Origin: Myroides marinus
Lineage (GTDB): Bacteria > Bacteroidota > Bacteroidia > Flavobacteriales > Flavobacteriaceae
DNA length: 64,000 bases
Direction of reading: 5' to 3'
Assembly: GCF_900109075.1 (NCBI RefSeq)
Contig: NZ_FNYS01000006.1
Coordinates: 120,251 to 184,250, forward strand
This document shows positions 1 through 8,061 of this stretch, in pieces; positions within the stretch are counted from its first letter, which is position 1; each line of letters begins with the position of its first letter. Made by a program: the position numbers and the translations under genes. The notes under the pieces were generated by a model, which saw nothing but the letters and a program-made list of their open reading frames with translations, was not told the DNA's origin and did no database searches.

Positions 1-324
1 CTTTGCCCGAATAAGGAAACCCTTGATTTGATTAAAAAAGGTGCGGAAGATGAAGTTTCAACCGTGTTTAAAAATGTCGTTGATGACGCTTTTGGCTATG
101 CAATGATGAGCGACACACAGCAAATGGACACGACAAAAGGCACATTGTTCGGAGCATACAATGCGGTTACAGGCTACTATCAGAATGTACGGAATTACAG
201 GGATGACGAAGCCAAGTTGCAGAGTATTGTATTAGGCGGAACGGCACAAGCCAAATCACAGAAAGCATTTGACCTATGTACTGCCTTTGCATTAGACGGT
301 GCGGAAATCCTAACACTTAATTAA
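1..324 (+). CDS. DUF932 domain protein, C-terminal part
   Basis: The reading frame is open from the first base, so the start lies before the window. The visible 107 codons end in a KAFDLCTAFALDGAEILTLN-type tail. The pattern (GAYNAVTGYYQNVRNYRDD, then GGTAQAKSQKAFDL) resembles the C-terminus of DUF932/phage-plasmid-like proteins. These are common next to PRTRC genes on plasmids and integrative elements. The biochemical role is unknown. It leads a set of small codirectional genes of a conjugative element. The family call rests on remembered sequence pattern only. Confidence 0.65.
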   Translation, partial: LCPNKETLDLIKKGAEDEVSTVFKNVVDDAFGYAMMSDTQQMDTTKGTLFGAYNAVTGYYQNVRNYRDDEAKLQSIVLGGTAQAKSQKAFDLCTAFALDGAEILTLN

Positions 325-332
325 ATAACCAC

Positions 333-360
333 AGGCTACCGCCTTAATCGGTGGTAGCCT
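333..360. other. intergenic hairpin
   Basis: AGGCTACC (333-340) pairs with GGTAGCCT (353-360) between the DUF932-type gene and the next ORF. No T-run follows, so it is more likely an RNA-processing or attenuation hairpin than a simple terminator. Seen in sequence; role inferred. Confidence 0.45.
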
Positions 361-377
361 ACTATAAAACAACAATA

Positions 378-548
378 ATGAAAGTAGAAACATTTATAGC
401 AACCATAAAGCACAACAACGGAACAGTAAACCTCAAAGTGGTATCACTAAATGGTAAGCAGGGAGCAATACAGCAGATAACAACCGTAGAGGATTGCCCC
501 GAATGTGCCATTACGGAAATAGTAAAGATTGATAACGACACAAATTAG
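378..548 (+). CDS. small hypothetical protein of the mobile element
   Basis: A 56-residue protein. I chose the ATG at 378 over an upstream GTG at 351, because 351 would start inside the hairpin. It contains a CPEC motif (residues 42-45, DCPECAI), possibly a metal-binding pair of cysteines. It is soluble, with no signal or membrane segment. It lies 6 bp upstream of the next small gene, so it probably shares a transcript. I do not recognise a family; a small accessory protein of a Bacteroidota conjugative element is likely. Confidence 0.55.
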   Translation: MKVETFIATIKHNNGTVNLKVVSLNGKQGAIQQITTVEDCPECAITEIVKIDNDTN

Positions 549-554
549 TGAGAA

Positions 555-761
555 ATGAAGACAACATCAAAGACCGAAGCGAAGCAGTTGGCAAAAGCAT
601 ACAGCCATAATAAAGAGTACAAAGACGTGGCTTTATACATCATCTACTGTAACCGAACAGAACTATACTATGTAGATACTAACAGCCTAATAAGGCTTTG
701 GGAACAACTAATCGGCTACTATGTAAACGGAGTTTATACTGCCGAAAAATCACATTCATAA
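555..761 (+). CDS. small hypothetical protein of the mobile element
   Basis: A 68-residue protein starting MKTTSKTEAKQLAKAYSHNK, rich in Lys and Tyr. The N-terminal half is probably helical, followed by a YIIYCNRTELYYVDTNS strand region. No signal peptide or membrane segment. It sits in a codirectional run of small ORFs with short gaps. Function unknown. Confidence 0.55.
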   Translation: MKTTSKTEAKQLAKAYSHNKEYKDVALYIIYCNRTELYYVDTNSLIRLWEQLIGYYVNGVYTAEKSHS

Positions 762-777
762 CCTTTAAGCGAGTATA

Positions 778-1117
778 ATGAAAAACGAAAGCAATAGCCA
801 CAAAGTTTGTCCGCCACGAAGTACCCGAACTGGAAACGCTGAAATCTTCAAAGGTCTATCAGTTAAGGGAAAAACTGAACAAAGGCGAGAAATTGAGCCG
901 AGCCGAAAAAAATTGGATTGCGGAAGCAGTAAACCGCAATGCGTTTTTCAGAAAAGCCGTACCCCTTATGGGTTATCGCTTTGGTTTTGAGGATATTTTA
1001 AAAGCCTATGTAGTGAAGCAGTACGACAGTTGGCAGGAATACAATGCCCCCGATAAAACGAGCCTACGGAGTTTCATTTATGGCAGGATTGAACAAATAG
1101 CGGAAATAAGCAAATAA
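778..1117 (+). pseudogene. small ICE gene with a frameshift just after the start
   Basis: The coherent protein frame runs from about 782 to 1117 (KAIATKFVRHEVPELETLKS ... EKNWIAEAVNRNAFFRKAVP ... FIYGRIEQIAEISK) but has no ATG; its first possible start is a TTG at 893. The ATG at 778 is followed by five A's, which puts it one base out of frame. With four A's the ATG would read MKTKAIATK directly into the coherent frame, giving about 112 residues. This points to a one-base insertion in the A-run, or to a sequencing error or slippage there. The frame-1 ORF from 778 to 990 looks like noise. Family unknown to me. Confidence 0.6.
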
Positions 1118-1140
1118 CATTTAAAAGCGAGTACAATAAA

Positions 1141-1350
1141 ATGCACGTAACAGATTTAAACGGTTGCCCCATTGAGATAACAGACCTTGATGAAGCTATC
1201 CAAATAACGAAAGAAAACAAGGAATACAGGCACGAGGACAAAAGTTTTTCCGAGTTCGACAAAAGGCAAAACGCCTATTGGACGGATATGTACGAAAAAC
1301 TAAAAGCAATCAAAAAACAAGTAACAACAATTAAAATTTTAGAGCGATGA
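1141..1350 (+). CDS. small hypothetical protein
   Basis: A 69-residue protein (MHVTDLNGCPIEITDLDEAI...). It is charged and predicted soluble. Its stop overlaps the ATG of the PRTRC E gene by four bases (ATGA at 1347-1350), which suggests translational coupling. Such short proteins often precede PRTRC cassettes; no function is assigned. Confidence 0.6.
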   Translation: MHVTDLNGCPIEITDLDEAIQITKENKEYRHEDKSFSEFDKRQNAYWTDMYEKLKAIKKQVTTIKILER

Positions 1351-1958
1351 ACACAAATTTTTTCAAACAAGTACAGCAGTTGGATTTTACAGGCAATTTA
1401 CAACTGACGATAACCAAAGGAGCAGAAAGCAATCTAATTGTATCGGTATTGCTCCATAACGAACAATGCGGAGATAGTGCCAAAAACCTCATTCCCCCAT
1501 TGACATTTAACGCCACCGCACAGGAGTTTGACGAGGGATTTTTTGAGCAAATAACCACACCTGTACAAAAGGTATCGGGCTTAATGGTAGATATGGAAAA
1601 GTTCCAAAAGCAATTGGACGAAGCCAAAGCACAATCGGCAATCGAGAAAGCAAAAGCCGAAAAAGAGAAAAAGGAACAGGAAGCCAAAGACAAGAAGTTT
1701 AAACAGGCTATGGATAAGGTGGACGAGTTGGAGAAAGAGGGTAAGTTCCGTGAAGCGTGGATAAAAGTACCCGACATAGCGGAGTACCCCGAAAAAGCGG
1801 ACGAACTACGCAAACGCAAAACATCATTATCAGACAAGTTTGCAACACCGAGCCTTTTCGGAGCAACGGAAGAAACAGCAACCGAACCGCCACAGGTGGC
1901 AGAAGCTACTGCCGATTGCCCGACAGACACAGCGGACGAAGAAGAAAACGAGTATTAA
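1347..1958 (+). CDS. PRTRC system protein E
   Basis: A 203-residue protein whose N-terminal domain (about 1-90: LQLTITKGAESNLIVSVLLH, then AKNLIPPLTFNATAQEFDE) fits PRTRC system protein E. A long Lys/Glu/Ala-rich segment (about 90-140) is predicted coiled coil, and the tail is acidic. PRTRC means ParB-related, ThiF-related cassette, a plasmid- and element-borne gene set of unknown biochemistry. It overlaps the preceding gene by four bases and is followed by C, F, B and ThiF. Recognition is from pattern and gene order. Confidence 0.8.
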   Translation: MNTNFFKQVQQLDFTGNLQLTITKGAESNLIVSVLLHNEQCGDSAKNLIPPLTFNATAQEFDEGFFEQITTPVQKVSGLMVDMEKFQKQLDEAKAQSAIEKAKAEKEKKEQEAKDKKFKQAMDKVDELEKEGKFREAWIKVPDIAEYPEKADELRKRKTSLSDKFATPSLFGATEETATEPPQVAEATADCPTDTADEEENEY

Positions 1959-1976
1959 CCATTAAAAACGAGCATT

Positions 1977-2195
1977 ATGTTATTAGCAACGCATTTAGAG
2001 AGAGTTTTTGTACTCAAAGATAAAGGACAGGACATCAGACTGACCGACCCAGAGCCACGTTGGAGCGTGGAAGCGGTAATGAATTATTACGCCAATATGT
2101 ACCCCATTCTGACGACTGCAAAAGCATCTGCACCGCAGATAAAAGACGATGCAGTAGAGTACAGATTTGAGAGCGTAATGGGTACGAAAGGTTAA
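1977..2195 (+). CDS. PRTRC system protein C
   Basis: A 72-residue protein (MLLATHLERVFVLKDKGQDI..., then PEPRWSVEAVMNYYANMYP). Size, the SVEAVMNYYANMYPILTTA core and position between E and F match PRTRC protein C. It starts at the ATG 18 bp after E. It probably acts within the cassette; mechanism unknown. Confidence 0.82.
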   Translation: MLLATHLERVFVLKDKGQDIRLTDPEPRWSVEAVMNYYANMYPILTTAKASAPQIKDDAVEYRFESVMGTKG

Positions 2196-2213
2196 ACCAA
2201 AAATTGTAAAACG

Positions 2214-3380
2214 ATGAATTATGCACAAACATATCATATCGGGAACAATCAGCATACCCGAACAGAACAGGCAACGGCAATTGCACCGACAGTTGGGCGA
2301 ATTCGCAAATTGGCTACAAAGACCAAAGGACGCAAACCAAGTGCAGAAAGACAAGCAAAAATCCGTACCAATAGCAATGCTACCAATGGTATTCTAAAGT
2401 GTACGTTTCAGCCTAAGCTGAAAACAGCACATTCCGTACAGGCTTGTCAGAAAACGGAAAGGGATTTTTATCAGTCCCTTTCCAAACTTGCCGAGCATTA
2501 CAGCATTGAGCCGATGACGACACAAAAGGATTATGGCTTTCCCTACAATATGGTATTAAGTATGTGGGATATAAATACTAAACTGAAACGTACCCACAGG
2601 AATTGGGATAGTTTACGTTTGTTGCAGGACAGTAAGAAAACCATTTTACAAAGCGAGGAAACATATAACGTAGGTACGACTTTGTTTCATATTCCTATTG
2701 TGCCACTCTTTCAAATGCTCAAAGACCCGAAACGTAAAAAGAACGCCCAGTTACTCATATCGGTTTGCAGTTATCTGTATCATATTGTCCGAATACCTTA
2801 TTACAGACAGGAAGACAGTTATCTGTATTGGCTGTGTGAAACGCATAAAGATTGGATTGAGTATGACGAAACGGACGAAACCGAAACGTATAAAGGCGAG
2901 TTGCGACAGGCAGAGGTAATTGGCGACAGGATAGAACAAAAGCTCTATAACCATATCAACCTAACATTATTTGAACAGCGTTTGAGCCGATTTAAAAGCC
3001 GTGATACATTCGACAGGGAGTGTTGGCAAGTGGCTTGTAATGCGTTTGCTCTTTACACGGAATACCCGAAAGCGACCATTTTCAGAAATGCACCATTTTC
3101 CGAAGAAGACCCCTATAATGATGATTGCGAAAATGAAGCAATCGGAATGGAAAAGTATATCTCTTTTATTGCCGATACAAAAGGGTTGCTTTATAACAGC
3201 ATTGTAGAAAATATCAATAGCGAGTTTAACGAGTGTGGAGTATTGGAAGAACCGAGTATTTCCATACCCTTTAATGGTAGTGATACATCGGGCGAGAACC
3301 TCGATTTTGAGAACCGAATGTTTGACCTATTGGAAGATTTATATATGTTATTGGAAAACTATAAAACGACAGAAAAATGA
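2214..3380 (+). CDS. PRTRC system protein F (N-terminus uncertain)
   Basis: A 388-codon ORF. Residues about 60-388 read as a coherent soluble protein with aromatic-rich helices (YLYHIVRIPYYRQEDSYLYW) and an acidic C-terminus, at the position expected for PRTRC protein F. The first 60 codons are unusually Thr/Arg/Lys/Asn-rich. The +1 frame over the same stretch (2221-2397) looks more protein-like, so the true N-terminus may lie in the other frame and be joined by a frameshift. The stop overlaps the ATG of the next gene (ATGA), implying coupling. Confidence 0.7.
   Translation: MNYAQTYHIGNNQHTRTEQATAIAPTVGRIRKLATKTKGRKPSAERQAKIRTNSNATNGILKCTFQPKLKTAHSVQACQKTERDFYQSLSKLAEHYSIEPMTTQKDYGFPYNMVLSMWDINTKLKRTHRNWDSLRLLQDSKKTILQSEETYNVGTTLFHIPIVPLFQMLKDPKRKKNAQLLISVCSYLYHIVRIPYYRQEDSYLYWLCETHKDWIEYDETDETETYKGELRQAEVIGDRIEQKLYNHINLTLFEQRLSRFKSRDTFDRECWQVACNAFALYTEYPKATIFRNAPFSEEDPYNDDCENEAIGMEKYISFIADTKGLLYNSIVENINSEFNECGVLEEPSISIPFNGSDTSGENLDFENRMFDLLEDLYMLLENYKTTEK
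2221..2397 (+). CDS. 58-codon ORF overlapping the start of PRTRC F; possible true N-terminus
   Basis: It starts with ATG seven bases after the annotated start, in the +1 frame. It encodes MHKHIISGTISIPEQNRQRQ, then LHRQLGEFANWLQRP, ending VPIAMLPMVF. The amphipathic pattern and ordinary composition make it look like real protein, unlike the competing frame. It is either the N-terminal part of protein F separated by an indel near 2390-2400, or an overlapping small ORF. Low to moderate confidence. Confidence 0.4.
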   Translation: MHKHIISGTISIPEQNRQRQLHRQLGEFANWLQRPKDANQVQKDKQKSVPIAMLPMVF

Positions 3381-4090
3381 ACGATATAACCGAAAAATTT
3401 GGCACATTGTACTATCCAAAATCCGCTTTGGTTTTCTATGAAACCATAGGAACGGAAACCGATATGTACGTGGAGCATTTTGATATGGACAGCAACGGAA
3501 CTCCAGTAAATGCCCACCCATTGACCGTTAAGGAAGCCGAAATATTGGCAAAGGCTTTACAAACCGATGAGGAAAGAAGCAGAGTATTTTTAAAACCAAA
3601 AGGTATTTTGCCGACCAACATTCTGCATATCAATCCGAGCGAAAAAGGTACGGTATTGTGGTACACCAAAGCACAGAAAAGGCAGTTGTATTTTGTAAGT
3701 GGTTTGGGCATACCCAACGGAAAGGCACAAGTACCGCCAATGCTTTGGGTAGCGGACAAAAGCAGTCTTACAGTTTTTGCCCTTACCGCCAACCGCAGAC
3801 CCACCGAGAAAACGCCTTTGCATTATGCACCTTTTTTCAATATCTACGAAAAGGGCAACGTATGTATGGGAACGGTAAGCATAGGCATCAAAAATTCGTC
3901 TTCGGTAGAGGAATTTATACAGGCTTGGGAAGACTACTTTTTTAACAGCTATTTCAGTCATTCTTTGTGTGCAGACTTGACCAAAACAAACATTGTAAAC
4001 CTATGGAAAGACCTTATCGGTACAGATAAACCCTTTCCAATAGAGGTACTAAAGAAGAACAACAAAACACTAAAAAATCTATTGCGATGA
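3377..4090 (+). CDS. PRTRC system protein B
   Basis: A 237-residue protein with N-terminal MNDITEKFGTLYYPKSALVF, a central KGTVLWYTKAQKRQLYF segment and a PPMLWVADKSSLTVFAL strand region that fit PRTRC protein B. It overlaps F and the following ThiF gene by four bases at each end, so F-B-ThiF form a tightly coupled unit. Soluble; no signal peptide. Confidence 0.8.
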   Translation: MNDITEKFGTLYYPKSALVFYETIGTETDMYVEHFDMDSNGTPVNAHPLTVKEAEILAKALQTDEERSRVFLKPKGILPTNILHINPSEKGTVLWYTKAQKRQLYFVSGLGIPNGKAQVPPMLWVADKSSLTVFALTANRRPTEKTPLHYAPFFNIYEKGNVCMGTVSIGIKNSSSVEEFIQAWEDYFFNSYFSHSLCADLTKTNIVNLWKDLIGTDKPFPIEVLKKNNKTLKNLLR

Positions 4091-4414
4091 AAACAGAGAA
4101 AGAAAAAATACATTTTACGGATAATTATCTGCTCAATCCAACCAATCCGATTTCGGTAAACCTTATCGGAGCAGGTGGCACAGGCTCAAAGGTATTGACC
4201 GCTTTAATGGAAATAAACGAGAGTTTGATAGCATTGGGACACGCAGGGTTGCAAGTGCGTTTGTGGGACGATGATATTATCACGAGTGCCAATTTAGGCA
4301 GACAGCGTTTTTTTGAATGTGAAACAGGATTGTACAAATCCGTTGCATTGATAAACCGTATCAATCGTTGTATCGGTACGAATTGGAAAGCCGAGTGGAT
4401 AAAACACACCAAAG
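4087..4414 (+). pseudogene. PRTRC ThiF-family protein, truncated by IS21
   Basis: It begins MKTEKEKIHFTDNYLLNPTN, followed by the nucleotide-binding loop LIGAGGTGSKVL (about residues 26-37) and the LWDDDIITSANLGRQRF segment typical of ThiF/E1-like adenylyltransferases. About 109 codons remain before the IS tip at 4415; the frame then runs into IS sequence and stops at 4464. The family is normally about 270 residues, so the catalytic C-terminal part is lost. The remainder does not reappear after the IS. Confidence 0.82.
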
Positions 4415-4518
4415 TGACCCCTCTTCGCCAGATTAAACTGCCCCCCTCTGCCAGAGCAAAATGATCCCCTTCCGCCAAACGAAAGTGATCCCCCTTCGCC
4501 AGGCCAATTGACCCCCTG
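4415..4518. repeat. left-end transposase-binding repeats of the IS
   Basis: TGacccC-type units begin at 4415, 4439, 4462, 4486 and 4509, spaced 23-24 bp (for example TGATCCCCTTCCGCCA). Such evenly spaced end repeats are known IstA-binding sites in IS21 elements. Confidence 0.8.
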
Positions 4519-4604
4519 AAAAGAACATAAAGTAGTTTGCCGACCGGTTTCCCAGGACGAGGTTTTTGTTTAGATTTTTTGCTGAACAAAAATCCTTGAT
4601 TACG

Positions 4605-6149
4605 ATGTCCAATAAACCGATCAAAATGAATAAACTACGACAGATTATCCGTCTTTACTGCCAGGGAACCGGCACAAAGACCATCAACGGGATGGTGGGT
4701 ACTTCCCGTACCACCATCAAAAAGTATTTACGCATATGGCATGAGCTGGGCATCACCCACGAAGTATTCAATGCTAAGAGCGATAGTGAACTTTCCGTGC
4801 TTTTCAATACCCCGGCTGCCAAAACGATCAACAGCCCCCGAATGCAGGAACTGGAGGTATTGCTGCCGGACTACTGTAAAAGGCTTAAAAAGAAAGGGGT
4901 AACCCGTGAATCACTTCATCTGGAATACCTGTCCAAACACCCTCAGGGTTATGGACGTTCCCGCTTTAACAATGCCATTCATACTTATCTTCAACTTTCT
5001 AAGCCGGTCATGCACCTTGATCATAAGGCAGGCGACAAGATCTATATCGACTTCGCCGGAAGCAAACTTCAGCTTCATCCTGCCTCTGGTCCGGAACGTG
5101 ATGCGGAGGTATTTGTAGCGATATTGGGCTGCAGCCAGCTTACGTATGTGGAGGCAGTAGAAAGCCAGCGCAAGGAAGATCTGATTAAGGCCTGTGAGAA
5201 CGCCCTGCATTATTTTGGAGGTGTTCCAGCAGCCATTGTTCCCGATAACCTGCGTTCTGCAGTGACTAAAGGTAGCAAATACGAAGCCGTGCTCAATGAT
5301 GAGTTTGCGGCTTTTGCCGAGTATTATGCCGTTACGGTAGTCCCTGCAAGAGCATATAAGCCCCGTGACAAGTCTTTAGTGGAAGGTGCGGTTAAACTCA
5401 TCTATCGGAGCATCTACCAGCGGCTGGAAGGCCGCAGGTTCAGTGATCTGGAATCGCTGAACGCTGCGATACGGTCCGCATTGGAGATCCACAATAATAA
5501 GCCTTTTTCAGGACGGAGTTACTCGCGAAGGGAACAGTTCGAGGAGGTGGAACGGGAAGCACTGGGGGCACTCAACCCGATTCGCTACGAGGTTCACAGA
5601 TAAGTCATGGTAACAGTGATGAAGAATGGATATGTGCGTTTGGGTGAGGATATTCACTACTACAGCGTTCCTTACACTTATATCGGTAAGAAAGTAAAAG
5701 TGCTTTATACCTCCGGTATGGTCCAGATCTATTACCACTACACGCAGATTGCAGCCCATAAACGCAGCCGGACCAAATATCATTACACCACCGACAAAGA
5801 ACACCTGGCCTCACAGCATCGTTTTCTCACCGAATGGACACCAGAAAAGTTCATCCAGGAAGCCGAGCAGATCCATGAAGATGTCGCCAAATACATTTCC
5901 CAGGTCCTGGAGCGTAAAGCCTATCCTGAGCAGGCTTATAAATCCTGCTCAGGGATCTTAAGCTTTGCCAGACGTGTTGGACCAGAGCGCTTGGCGAATG
6001 CCTGCCGCTGGGCAGAAAACCTGGGCCAGTACAATTATCCGGTCATTGAAGAGATCCTTAGAAAGCAACTGGATCAGCTAACCCCTGAGGATGAACCGGC
6101 GGCTATACCATCTCATGATAACATCAGGGGGAAAGAATATTATCAGTAA
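4605..6149 (+). pseudogene. istA: IS21 transposase IstA, split by an in-frame stop
   Basis: The first part (4605-5603, about 332 codons from the ATG MSNKPIKMNK) has an N-terminal HTH (IRLYCQGTGTKTINGMVGTS) and the DDE integrase core: IYIDFAGSKL, VPDNLRSAV and SLVEGAVKLIYR carry the acidic residues. The second part (5607-6149, MVTVMKNGYVRL...) is the C-terminal domain (HYYSVPYTYIGKKVKVLY). Both parts lie in the same frame, separated only by TAA (5601-5603) and GTC. Together they give about 514 residues, the usual IstA length. A single nonsense change (for example CAA or AAA to TAA) is the simplest explanation. Confidence 0.85.
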
Positions 6150-6172
6150 CAACCTATAAACCCATAAAAAAT

Positions 6173-6919
6173 ATGAACAACGAAACATTAGAGAAGATGC
6201 GTCAGCTTCGCCTGTACGGCATGTATGATGCCTTCAAAACCAATCTGGAGACTTCAGTGAAAGAATCCCTTACCGCAGACCAGTTTGTTGCATTGCTGGT
6301 GGCCAGCGAATGGGACGACCGGCGGAACCGCTCTGTGCAAAGAGCCATTAGGGGTGCAAGTTTCCGTTACAATGCCTCTTTAGAACAAATAGACTACTCT
6401 TTTGAACGTGGTCTGGATAAGAACCAGGTCCACAGGCTTGCGGGACTAGAGTTTATCAAAGAACACAAAGATGTGTTTATTACCGGTTCCACTGGAACCG
6501 GTAAAAGTTATCTGGCAACCGCTTTAGGTTACCATGCCTGCCAGAATGGTTACAAAGTAATGTACGTGAATACGGCCAAACTGATGGGCCAGCTAAAGCT
6601 GGCCAAGGCAAAAGGGACCATGCTGGCAGAATTGAAGCGCATAGAACGCCTGGATATGCTTATACTCGACGACTTCGGCCTGCAGCCCTTCGATCCTCAA
6701 TCCAGGCTTGCATTGCTTGATATCATCGAAGACAGGCACCAGAAGCGTTCTACGGTGATTACTTCTCAGATCCCGGTCAAGGAATGGTACGACATCATTG
6801 GTGAAAAGACAGTCGCTGACGCGGTGCTTGACCGCATTGTTCACCACTCATTAAGGGTCGAATTGTTTGGAGAATCACTAAGGAGAAAAAAAACTAATCC
6901 GGAAAATGTATTTTTGTAG
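6173..6919 (+). CDS. istB: IS21 helper ATPase IstB
   Basis: A 248-residue AAA+ ATPase that assists IstA in target selection. Walker A GSTGTGKS is at residues 105-112 and Walker B LILDDFG at 163-169. A sensor region (STVITSQIPVKEWYDIIG) and the C-terminal DRIVHHSLRVELFGESLRRK follow. Full family length; start at ATG 6173, 23 bp after the istA remnant. It appears intact although its partner is interrupted. Confidence 0.95.
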   Translation: MNNETLEKMRQLRLYGMYDAFKTNLETSVKESLTADQFVALLVASEWDDRRNRSVQRAIRGASFRYNASLEQIDYSFERGLDKNQVHRLAGLEFIKEHKDVFITGSTGTGKSYLATALGYHACQNGYKVMYVNTAKLMGQLKLAKAKGTMLAELKRIERLDMLILDDFGLQPFDPQSRLALLDIIEDRHQKRSTVITSQIPVKEWYDIIGEKTVADAVLDRIVHHSLRVELFGESLRRKKTNPENVFL

Positions 6920-7002
6920 AAATAACAGTTGTTAAACCGGACAAAAAATATCCGTTCAAGGAACCGATCTGTATAACAACTTTTTGTTCTTTTCAAACCT
7001 CA

Positions 7003-7040
7003 ACTCTGAGGGGACAGTTTGCTGTGGCGAACGGGGGTCA
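7003..7040. repeat. right-end repeats of the IS
   Basis: Two inverted units end in ACA at 7016 and TCA at 7040, 24 bp apart, the same spacing as at the left end. They define the right boundary. Confidence 0.75.
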
Positions 7041-7426
7041 GTTTCATTGGTATATCCAAAAAAGACATTACTTCGATAAAAAACGACTCAAATTCACTTC
7101 GTATTTTTGAAGGATTCTTTGATTTTATTTCCTTTAAAAATGTGGAAGATTATCTGGAGAAACAACCTTCAGATTACATCATTTTAAATTCAGTTTTGAT
7201 GATAGAAAGAATTAAAAATGAATTGGGTAATTATCATAATATTGAACTTTATTTTGATAACGACGAAGCCGGAAATCGCGCGGTTGAAATAATCAAAAAT
7301 GAAAATCAAAACGCAAAAGATTGTTGGGCTTTATATTCAAGTTTTAAAGATTTAAATGACTGGCTGATTCATGAAAATCCTTCAAATGAAATTAAAATTT
7401 ATTATAAATCTGCATTTAAAAGATGA
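7041..7426 (+). pseudogene. Toprim-domain DNA primase, C-terminal remnant
   Basis: The frame is open through the IS end. The natural part is about 128 codons with the Toprim signatures LRIFEGFFDFISF (catalytic Glu) and LYFDNDEAGNRAVEII (DxD-type metal site). These match the C-terminal Toprim domain of primases on Bacteroidota mobilisable elements. The zinc-binding N-terminus is missing, cut off at the IS boundary. Its stop overlaps the next ATG by four bases. It comes from a different element than the PRTRC genes to the left. Confidence 0.75.
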
Positions 7427-8061
7427 AAGATTTTAAAACTTATGAAGTAGACCTATTTGAAAAGATTTTTGAATTAAATTCAAAAAATAAAATTGGTGCA
7501 ACTACGATTACAGTGTTTACATTCATTTTGTACAAATGCGAAGATCCTCAAAAAGAAATTGTTTTGTCTGACTACGAAATGGCAAGAGAACTTGGGCTTT
7601 CCAGACAAACCGTAATTACGGCGAAAAATAAACTAAAACTTTTAGGACTTTTAAATTATCAAAGAAATCCTGGTTTTCCGAATCGTTTTATATTAAGTGG
7701 AAATGAATTCCCTAACGAAAAACTTAAAATAAATGAAATAAAAGAGATTCCGATTAAAAATTTAAATCGAATTCCAGAGCCAAAAATTATTGATACTAAT
7801 TCGTTTTCCAAATTCCCAACACTTAAACAGTTTATGGATTTTGCCAAAACGTTGAAAGATTATTCAGAAAAATTAGATGACTTGTTGATTAAGAAATTTC
7901 ATCAATGGGAAAATTCTGACTGGAAAAATTCGTTAGGAAAACCTATCTTAAATTGGCAGACAGTTCTTGAGAAAAATTTGATTATGCTGGAGATTTCGCT
8001 ACCTAAAGAAAACCAAACTCATTTCAAAATCCCAAATATTAAAAGACCTAAACTGTACTAA
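7423..8061 (+). CDS. HTH replication/mobile-element protein
   Basis: A 212-residue protein with a winged-helix-like segment at about 45-85 (SDYEMARELGLSRQTVITAK, then NKLKLLGLLNYQRNPG). The C-terminal half is Lys-rich and ends HFKIPNIKRPKLY. Its ATG overlaps the Toprim primase stop, so the pair was an operon. It is likely a replication-initiation or accessory DNA-binding protein of a mobilisable element. Exact family not recognised. Confidence 0.6.
   Translation: MKDFKTYEVDLFEKIFELNSKNKIGATTITVFTFILYKCEDPQKEIVLSDYEMARELGLSRQTVITAKNKLKLLGLLNYQRNPGFPNRFILSGNEFPNEKLKINEIKEIPIKNLNRIPEPKIIDTNSFSKFPTLKQFMDFAKTLKDYSEKLDDLLIKKFHQWENSDWKNSLGKPILNWQTVLEKNLIMLEISLPKENQTHFKIPNIKRPKLY

Larger units (their letters stand above)
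4415..7040 (+). mobile_element. IS21-family insertion sequence
   Basis: The tips are inverted: TGACCCCTCTTCGCCA at 4415 and the complement of TGACCCCCGTTCGCCA ending at 7040, giving the 5'-TG...CA-3' ends of IS21. Inside are istA (broken) and istB in the usual order. The element is about 2.63 kb. The flanks (ACCAAAG left, GTTTCAT right) show no target duplication, and the genes on either side are unrelated. The two sides were therefore joined by recombination or an IS-mediated deletion, not a simple insertion. Confidence 0.9.

Noticed and set aside
778..990. 70-codon ORF from ATG 778 as a real gene
   Set aside because: Its translation is low-quality and the neighbouring frame carries the coherent protein; treated as a frameshift.
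1331..1930. 199-codon minus-strand ORF
   Set aside because: Antisense shadow of the PRTRC E gene; Ser/Cys-rich with no family pattern.
4125..4589. 154-codon minus-strand ORF with repeated RLAEGDHF units
   Set aside because: It is the antisense translation of the IS21 end repeats, not a repeat protein.
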